Origin: Symsagittifera roscoffensis
Taxonomy: Eukaryota; Xenacoelomorpha; Acoela; Convolutidae
DNA: 64,000 bases
Direction: 5' to 3'
Assembly: GCF_963678635.1 (NCBI RefSeq)
Contig: NC_087064.1
Coordinates: 7,413,671 to 7,477,670 of the forward strand
The first letter of the stretch is position 1. Every line of letters starts with the position of its first letter. Shown here piece by piece: positions 57,927 to 64,000 of the stretch. The notes beneath the pieces are model-generated. The model worked only from the letters and a program-made list of their open reading frames with translations, was not told the DNA's origin and ran no database searches. Both the position numbers and the translations under genes were made by a program.

Positions 57927-60537
57927 ACATTTGAGGGGCAAACTGAAAGATGAACAGCTCGAAGCCATCAAGGACGTACTAGAGCGGAACGAAGAAGTTT
58001 TTTCGAGGCATAAAGCGGATATCGGGTGTTGTAATTTTGTTGAGCATGAAATAGAACTTGAGGAGAACGCGGTACCGCACAGGGAGGGGGCGAGGCGCAT
58101 GACCCCACACAAATCGGAGGCGTGTAGAAAAGAAATCGAGACGTTACTAGAGTATGACGTGATAGAACCATCCAAGTCACCGTGGGCGTGTGGAGTAGTG
58201 ATGGCCAAAAAGAAAGGCGACCAGTTGAGGTTTTGTTGTGACTTTCGATACCTGAACTCCGTCACGGTGAAGGATGCCTATCCCATACCTAGGATTGATG
58301 AGAGCCTCTCGAAGTTAGGTGATGCAAAATTTTTTACGACTCTCGATTTAGGCTCGGCCTTTTGGCAGGTACCACTAAGGAAGCAGGACAGGGACAAGAC
58401 AGGGTTTGCCTGCGAGTTGGGTCTGTTTCAATGGAAACGGATGCCGTTTGGACTTTGCAACGCCACAGCCACGTTTCAGCGGTTGATGGCACACGCGCTG
58501 ATAGGCGTGACGAAGAAGTATGGCAATCTGGTAATGTGCTACGTGGATGACGTGGTAATAGCGACGCCCACATTGGAAGACCACATAGAGAGACTTGACG
58601 AAGTGTTCGCATGCATGAAAAGGTCGGGGCTAAAGTGTAAACCATCAAAGTGCGAGATACTCAAGGACTCAATAAAATACTTGGGCAGGATGGTAGACAA
58701 GCACGGCATCAGACCTGATCCGGACGCCGTGGAAGCAGTCTTAACCTGGAAATCACCGAAGACAGAACACCAGTTGATGAGCTTCCTGGGTTTCGCTAAC
58801 TATTATAGAGAGTTCATCAAAGGCTATGCGGACAAGGTATACCCGATGCAACAATTAATGAGACACAAGGGCAAGAAGTTCACGTGGAACAACGCAGCAG
58901 AAGAGTCATTCCAGAGAATAAAGAAAGAGCTATGTGAGGCACCAGTACTGGGTATGCCGACTGAGAAAGGGATGTACGTGCTGGACACGGATGCGTCGGT
59001 AGTCGCGATTTCTGGAATTCTCCATCAAGAACAAGAATGGAATGGGAAGACAGTCTTGAGACCAATAGCGTACGGGAGCAAAGTCCTGAGTGACACGGAA
59101 ATGAAGTACGGAGCACCGAAAGCAGAGATGTTCGCGGTAGTTACCTTTGTCGAGAAATACAGGGCATACCTGGGCAGTGAGCCATTCAAGTTGCGAGTCG
59201 ACAATCGAGCACTGAGCTGGCTGAAGACGTACTCAATGGACCAAAGTTACATTGGGAGGTGGATAGTTCGCCTGGACGGATACAACATGATAATTGAGCA
59301 TAGAACACGAGATAAACATCAGAATGCCGACAGCTTGAGTAAGAAGACGGAGTTTTATGAGAGACAAGAGCAAAGAGAGGCAGATAGACCTGAAATCAAA
59401 GATGGCTTCTCCTTCATGGACAAGGAAACGTACGACAGTCTTCCACTCACGAGATGGCTGGACAAATCAGGCAAACCGATTGAAGATCATCCTGAATTAC
59501 CTAAAGAACCTCCAGAAAAGACCATCTTGAAGAAGAGCAGAAGGATTCCGATAGAAATCATACTAAAGTCGAAGATCGTGAGGGAGACGCTCAAGGCAAA
59601 AGGCTATGATCTTAACCAGGTAGAAGCAGGAACTGCACAGATAGATGATGACTTAATGAGGTTGCTCGAGAAACTATCAGATGAGAAGCCCGTGATCCAA
59701 GAGAAGGGTCAAGAGGAACCGGAAGTCACTATACTTCGGAGAAAAGAAACAGTGAACAATACTGACTCCTCAAGAGGAAGCGTCACTGACAGCAAAGATG
59801 TCGTGCGGTCACTAGTTGACAAAATCCCCGAAAACATTCTGGAGCAGACCAAGGTTAGGAAAAAGAAAGTGACGTTCAAAGAAGATACTGAACACCTGGG
59901 ACTAGGTCAAGAGTCCGGGGAGTGTTCCATGTTCACGGAAGAAGAAACCGGAGAAGGAAAATTGTCCGGGGAGCGTGAAGAATGGGATGAAGACTCGGAT
60001 GAGAGCAGCGAAAACCAAGACAGTCTGTGCATGATATTGGCGGAAGAGAAGACAAGGCACCACGACAGGGAGTTACAGACGGATCCATCTTCAGGAACGT
60101 ACAATCTGGACGTACAGGAGATACGAGGTGGTGAAGAACTTGAGAAAATTGCGGTTTCAAGGAAGCCATTCAGGGAATTATCATGCAACTCGAACGTCAG
60201 AACGAATCTGGTGCCAGAAGATGATATGAAAATCGTGAAAAGGATGATATGCGTGAAGCTGAGTGATGACATCCACAACCCTGGTGAGATGAATGGACAG
60301 ATCATGGCGCTAAAGGAGCATGTCAAGGCAAGATATAGGCTGTCAGACCTAATGAGAGCCCAAAAGAATGACAAAATGACAAGTAACCTCTCCAAATGGA
60401 TCCAGTCGGGGGTCAAGGAGAAGGGGGAACTCGAGGAAGACAGCTACAAGATCTTGAGCCAGTTCTACAAAGAGAAGAAAGACTTACTCTACCACACAGC
60501 TGATGGGGTGGTAGCATGCAAGAGGAAAGATGAGTAG
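57886..60537 (+). CDS. Ty3/gypsy Pol: reverse transcriptase and RNase H, with long linker
   Basis: 883 aa from ATG 57886 to TAG 60535. Reverse transcriptase: FCCDFRYLN, LDLGSAFWQ and the catalytic box YVDD at residues 219-222. RNase H: Asp at 367/369 (LDTDAS), Glu 414 (KAEMFA), Asp 439 (VDNRAL) and Asp 482 (NADSLS), all present. Residues about 490-880 are a charged, probably disordered linker rich in Glu/Lys/Ser. The stop is followed in the same frame by integrase, so this is the first part of one polyprotein cut by a single TAG. Together these domains copy element RNA into DNA. Confidence 0.88.
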   Translation: MKCKLKKTVLPEIEHLRGKLKDEQLEAIKDVLERNEEVFSRHKADIGCCNFVEHEIELEENAVPHREGARRMTPHKSEACRKEIETLLEYDVIEPSKSPWACGVVMAKKKGDQLRFCCDFRYLNSVTVKDAYPIPRIDESLSKLGDAKFFTTLDLGSAFWQVPLRKQDRDKTGFACELGLFQWKRMPFGLCNATATFQRLMAHALIGVTKKYGNLVMCYVDDVVIATPTLEDHIERLDEVFACMKRSGLKCKPSKCEILKDSIKYLGRMVDKHGIRPDPDAVEAVLTWKSPKTEHQLMSFLGFANYYREFIKGYADKVYPMQQLMRHKGKKFTWNNAAEESFQRIKKELCEAPVLGMPTEKGMYVLDTDASVVAISGILHQEQEWNGKTVLRPIAYGSKVLSDTEMKYGAPKAEMFAVVTFVEKYRAYLGSEPFKLRVDNRALSWLKTYSMDQSYIGRWIVRLDGYNMIIEHRTRDKHQNADSLSKKTEFYERQEQREADRPEIKDGFSFMDKETYDSLPLTRWLDKSGKPIEDHPELPKEPPEKTILKKSRRIPIEIILKSKIVRETLKAKGYDLNQVEAGTAQIDDDLMRLLEKLSDEKPVIQEKGQEEPEVTILRRKETVNNTDSSRGSVTDSKDVVRSLVDKIPENILEQTKVRKKKVTFKEDTEHLGLGQESGECSMFTEEETGEGKLSGEREEWDEDSDESSENQDSLCMILAEEKTRHHDRELQTDPSSGTYNLDVQEIRGGEELEKIAVSRKPFRELSCNSNVRTNLVPEDDMKIVKRMICVKLSDDIHNPGEMNGQIMALKEHVKARYRLSDLMRAQKNDKMTSNLSKWIQSGVKEKGELEEDSYKILSQFYKEKKDLLYHTADGVVACKRKDE

Positions 60538-62919
60538 AAGATATTACACAAACACAACCTCATCATACTGCCACAATTGTATCAAACGGAGGTGCTTTTC
60601 AGATCGCACGACCAGATGGGGCACCAGGGGATAGATAAAGTACAACAAAGGATACTTCACAGGTTTGATTGGCCAGGAATGAGAAAAGCTTGCGAGAGAT
60701 GGGTGAATGCCTGCTTGGCATGCCTCCAGGTAAAAGACCCAAGGAAGATGAAGTTTCCCCTCAAGTCCGTCGAGAGCTCAGAGTTCAATGAAGTGGTGCA
60801 GATAGACCATCAAAAAATCTGCATGACGGAGTCAGGATATAACCAGATACTGGTTTTAATAGATCACTTCACAAAGTTGGCGGAAGTGGTTCCGTGCCAG
60901 ACAGCCTCGGCCGAGGAGACATGTGATCATCTGATAACGCATTGGATATCGCGGTATGGTTGTCCAATGACTTTCCAGTCGGACAACGGCAAAGCTTTTG
61001 TGGGGAACTTGAAAAAAGAATTGATGAGGAGATCGCACATTGCTCAAGCACACTCGACAACCTACCATCCACAGACCAACGGGTTGGTAGAGAGACAGAA
61101 CAGGACACTGGTCAACATGTTAAGGGTGTACTGCTCAAGATACATGACGGACTGGGATAAATACCTGCCACAGGTAGTAGGGGCCTACAACAGTACGCAG
61201 CACTCAACGACGGGCATCAGTCCCTTCATGATGTTGACGGGCACGGAGAGAGCAATGCCTCTGACATTCTTTTACCCGGAATACGAGGGGAAAAGGACGT
61301 CGCCTCAGGCATACGTGAAAGAAGCGATCAAAAGACAACAGGAGCTAAACGAGCTATGCAGGAGGAACACGGCGCAAGCGCAAATGAGGCAACGCAGAAA
61401 ATATGACGAAAAAATATTACAAGCAAAGCCATATGAGGTGGGCCAATACGTGTGGGTCTTTCAAAATGTCATACCGCCCAAGGGAACGAAGAAACTACTC
61501 AAGAAGTGGAGGGGACCATTCATGATAACGGAAGTTCATCAACAAGGACGGTTTTACCGCTTGAGTACTGGGCGAGCAGCACATTATGAAAATCTGAAGC
61601 CTCACGTTCCGTCCCCGGAGGACTGGTGTATACCGAAGGACATGGAGGGTCTCGAGTACCTGGTGGTAGAGCCAGCGTGTAAAGTGAATGAAAAAGGCAC
61701 CAGAGAGAAAACTGGTGGTAATGAGAACTTGAGTTTGGACGGCAATGAAAAGATAGAGGTGGAGTCTGAAGCAGGATCGTTTGTAGAAGAAGACTGGAAC
61801 GACCCGGAGCAAGATGAGGTGCCAAAGTGGATGGAGCCAGATCGACCAATACCACCGGGAACCAGGACTGGCAATCGTAAACGGACCGGCATGAGGTACA
61901 ACAGATACGGTGATGACTTCTTGATCGATAAGATACAGCCAGACAAATTGGGCGAGGAACTACTGAGTACAGGCGAACTGGAAGCCGAAGAGGAATGGCA
62001 GGTCATTGACGATGGTGGACACTATCCGCAGGAAGACTGCTCGACACCAGAATTGGAGACGGATCTCAAACAGAGTGAGATAGAGAGGAGGGAGAACACG
62101 AACTTGAGGATCCTAGAGTGGATGCGCGATGTCAAAGACGAGAGCCACGAAGGACAAAGCATTCAACAAGTCGACGTGTCATCGGCAAATTATATGAAGA
62201 CAGAGGACCCTCTTTTCGGATGGACGGCAACAGACAGGCCACTGGACCTTCCTCCGGACAATTCAGACCCGACAACATCGACGGGGACGTCGATAAATAT
62301 TTTTGTCTGGGGAGTGGGGGTAGGACTTACCCACACCGAAAATTTGATGATAAAGAAGCTCAAGGAAGTGAGAGAAACAAGCGAATTGGAACTGGAAGAA
62401 GAAGAGCCAGAGCCTACCAGAGGTCGGAATTTCAAAACGAAGTTTGAAATACCCAATGAGTACTCGGAAAACATCATGATAACGGATAGCGACTTCATCC
62501 TGTCAAACAGGACTAGCGCGATCTGCGTCACGGCGGACATGAGTTTCAAATCAAGATTGGAAGCTGACTTCAAAAGAGAGTACCAGAATGTGGAGTTTCT
62601 GTTCAGACAGAGACCAGGACTGGGAGGGATGGCAGCGCTTCCACCATCAGTAGCACAAGTCCCGGGCAAATATCTGTGTTTCCTAGTGACGAGGGTCAAT
62701 GACAGGAACACAATTGATCCCGAACACGTGATGTTGGCACTAACAAGACTACGAGACTTCATGATTGAAAGAGGAATAACGGAGGTTTCAATGCCGGTGT
62801 ATGACCCAAACAGGGGCAAATTGAGCTCAAGGGAATTGTACGCTATCCTACACGTAGTCTTCGCGGAAACCGAGATAATGGCGTATCTTCACAAGAAATA
62901 CTACTTGAGCATCGCCTGA
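60538..62919 (+). CDS. Ty3/gypsy Pol: integrase with macrodomain-like C-terminal extension
   Basis: In frame with the preceding pol after TAG 60535. Residues are counted here from codon 60577. The zinc-binding motif is H11, H16, C46, C49. The catalytic triad is D77, D136 and E172 with the canonical 35-residue D-E spacing (QIDHQ, QSDNGKAF, GLVERQNR). A GPF-type region follows (KKWRGPFMITEV, about residue 309). Then comes an acidic linker and a globular C-terminus (about 630-780) resembling an ADP-ribose macrodomain. The first Met codon after the TAG is well inside the zinc domain, so independent start is unlikely. Integrase inserts the DNA copy into host chromosomes. Confidence 0.88.
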   Translation, partial: KILHKHNLIILPQLYQTEVLFRSHDQMGHQGIDKVQQRILHRFDWPGMRKACERWVNACLACLQVKDPRKMKFPLKSVESSEFNEVVQIDHQKICMTESGYNQILVLIDHFTKLAEVVPCQTASAEETCDHLITHWISRYGCPMTFQSDNGKAFVGNLKKELMRRSHIAQAHSTTYHPQTNGLVERQNRTLVNMLRVYCSRYMTDWDKYLPQVVGAYNSTQHSTTGISPFMMLTGTERAMPLTFFYPEYEGKRTSPQAYVKEAIKRQQELNELCRRNTAQAQMRQRRKYDEKILQAKPYEVGQYVWVFQNVIPPKGTKKLLKKWRGPFMITEVHQQGRFYRLSTGRAAHYENLKPHVPSPEDWCIPKDMEGLEYLVVEPACKVNEKGTREKTGGNENLSLDGNEKIEVESEAGSFVEEDWNDPEQDEVPKWMEPDRPIPPGTRTGNRKRTGMRYNRYGDDFLIDKIQPDKLGEELLSTGELEAEEEWQVIDDGGHYPQEDCSTPELETDLKQSEIERRENTNLRILEWMRDVKDESHEGQSIQQVDVSSANYMKTEDPLFGWTATDRPLDLPPDNSDPTTSTGTSINIFVWGVGVGLTHTENLMIKKLKEVRETSELELEEEEPEPTRGRNFKTKFEIPNEYSENIMITDSDFILSNRTSAICVTADMSFKSRLEADFKREYQNVEFLFRQRPGLGGMAALPPSVAQVPGKYLCFLVTRVNDRNTIDPEHVMLALTRLRDFMIERGITEVSMPVYDPNRGKLSSRELYAILHVVFAETEIMAYLHKKYYLSIA
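62465..62916 (+). other. Macrodomain-like module at the end of Pol
   Basis: Residues about 630-778 of the integrase segment. The order of elements fits OARD1/Poa1p-like macrodomains: SAICVTADMS (strand plus first loop), GLGGMAAL, GKYLCFLVTR, a helix with ALTRLRDFMIERGITEVSMP, then ELYAILHVVFAETEI. The glycine-rich ligand loops are not conserved (FKSRLE and YDPNRGKLSS stand where GAGIA-like and GCG-like loops occur), so ADP-ribose hydrolysis is doubtful. This assignment is from pattern comparison only. Confidence 0.5.
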
Positions 62920-63408
62920 GTTGGGCACACGGGGGTCTCGAGTTGGGTACTGGGGTGCGGCACAGGTAAAGGGATCTTAAGACGCGATTGGCATGACTAT
63001 TGATTTTAGAAGGATTAACGGTGCTAAAACATAAAATGAATCTGCATGCTTTTAAGGAAATTCCAATTGAATTGTTTTTAGTGGAATGAAAATGATAAGA
63101 TTTTAACCATACTGGTAAAAGGGGGGTTTCTAGGTTAGGAACATGACATATTAAGTCTTAGTATGGTTTCTGTTTTCAGATCAAGTTTGATAAACAAAGA
63201 TTGAAAATCCAATTATACTCAAGCGAGAGACAGAAAGGGAAATCTTGATTGAACTAGCGATAATCGACACCTGCAGCAAGTATTTGCAAGGAGACATTTC
63301 TAGAGAATTCTTAAGTTGGTCAATTCTTGAGTCGGTAAGGTAATTCTTGAGTCGGTAAGGTAATTCTTGAGCTGGTTAATACTCGAACACATCCCGAAGT
63401 CACAGAAA
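62920..63408. other. Non-coding spacer after pol
   Basis: About 490 bp with no gene. Contains a purine run AAAAGGGGGG at about 63117 that resembles a polypurine tract. Near 63320-63375 are three tandem copies of a 20-bp unit (AATTCTTGAGTCGGTAAGGT and variants). Confidence 0.5.
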
Positions 63409-64000
63409 ATGGCAGACAGGTTCTGGAAATCCATGCCCGCGGCCCTGAAGAAGCCCACTCTCGATGAGCTGTACAGACGCCTGAGGGACCTAGATTATAC
63501 CCAGATAGACGAGAGAATGGCAGTAATGCTGAATGCCATCCTCCAGTTGGAATAACAGGGTGAGTGCAGGGAGTCTGCGACGGAGGCTGTCTTGATGGTC
63601 GGCTACACCACCGAGGGAATATCAAATCAGGAACAGACCAGATGGTTGTCTTGGAATGTGGATGGAGGAGTAAGGGGCTTTGACTTGGCAAGGAATCCTG
63701 GCCTGAGTAACAATACCGAATATGGCGCAGGAGAATTCCCGCTACCCACTAGGCCATCAGCAAGATCGACAGGCCAGAGCTCGAGTAAGGTGCCATCGAT
63801 GACGCGAGCGCAACAGACGACTGAGGCATATCCGGATCTTGCTGTTCTAAAGAAAGAGCTCGAGAAGACGCAGAGGGAAAGGAACAAAGCGAACCTCGCT
63901 CTGGATCAGGCTAAGCTGGATCGGGAAAAGGCTCAGCTGGAAAGGGACCAGGCGGTCAACGAACGAGATCAGACTCTGAGGTTGCTTGAGATGCTGCGGG
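63409..64000 (+). pseudogene. Coiled-coil ORF after pol, interrupted by one stop, runs off the window
   Basis: ATG 63409 opens ADRFWKSMPAALKKPTLDEL and reaches TAA at 63553. The same frame is then open to the end of the window and carries a Ser/Thr-rich segment and a strong heptad region (about 63830-63990: LKKELEKTQRERNKAN...). It could be a third ORF of the gypsy element or the gag of an adjacent element. The coiled coil is gag-like, and no membrane segment supporting an envelope is seen in the visible part. The family is not recognised. Confidence 0.5.

Noticed and set aside
58334-58648. Antisense frames across pol and gag (also 54988-55605, 59907-60416, 62190-62819)
   Set aside because: They are shadows of the strongly supported sense-strand polyprotein.

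Overview
This is eukaryotic DNA, almost certainly from an animal. It has no operon structure and is AT-rich (clearly more GC-rich from about 51 kb on). It is dominated by dead mobile elements, and one exon near 40.2-40.6 kb looks like an organic-anion transporter (SLCO/OATP), a family I know only from metazoans. I cannot name the species.

Layout. (1) 1-1384 and 25224-27356, minus strand: a Ty3/gypsy gag-protease remnant split in two. (2) 1385-25217: a 23.8 kb Polinton/Maverick inserted in that gag. It is bounded by inverted repeats of about 310-350 bp and a perfect 6-bp target duplication (CTTGTT). Minus-strand segments are pieces of protein-primed DNA polymerase B. Plus-strand segments are a possible surface protein, a DEDD-exonuclease-like ORF, a one-pass membrane protein, the packaging ATPase, a conserved small ORF, the integrase and a possible minor capsid protein. 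The interior is scrambled: four partial polymerase copies with different deletions, a 1.72 kb tandem duplication, and an inverted ATPase/polymerase joint found three times. Only the last 4 kb (21.4-24.7 kb) keeps a near-complete gene order, and even there ATPase and integrase are damaged. (3) 27-38.9 kb: a 3.9 kb tandem duplication and pieces of a large non-coding repeat, with two Polinton fragments embedded. (4) 39-41.37 kb: a single-copy island with the SLCO-like exon. (5) 41.4-50.8 kb: a gypsy gag 5' end, then three tandem copies of the large repeat (3.4-3.7 kb). (6) 50.8 kb to the end: a plus-strand Ty3/gypsy element with a long leader (70-bp and 14-bp minisatellites), a gag broken in several frames, protease, reverse transcriptase, RNase H and integrase with all recognisable catalytic residues, and a macrodomain-like C-terminal extension. 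The window ends in a coiled-coil ORF.

Most unusual points: the complete nesting record (Polinton into gypsy gag with an exact duplication); the gypsy polyprotein, which seems to carry a degenerate retropepsin module ahead of an active one and a macrodomain-like tail after integrase; and the recurrent chimeric joint inside the Polinton. Nearly all coding features are pseudogenes. Product names rest on motif recognition by eye; no database search was possible.
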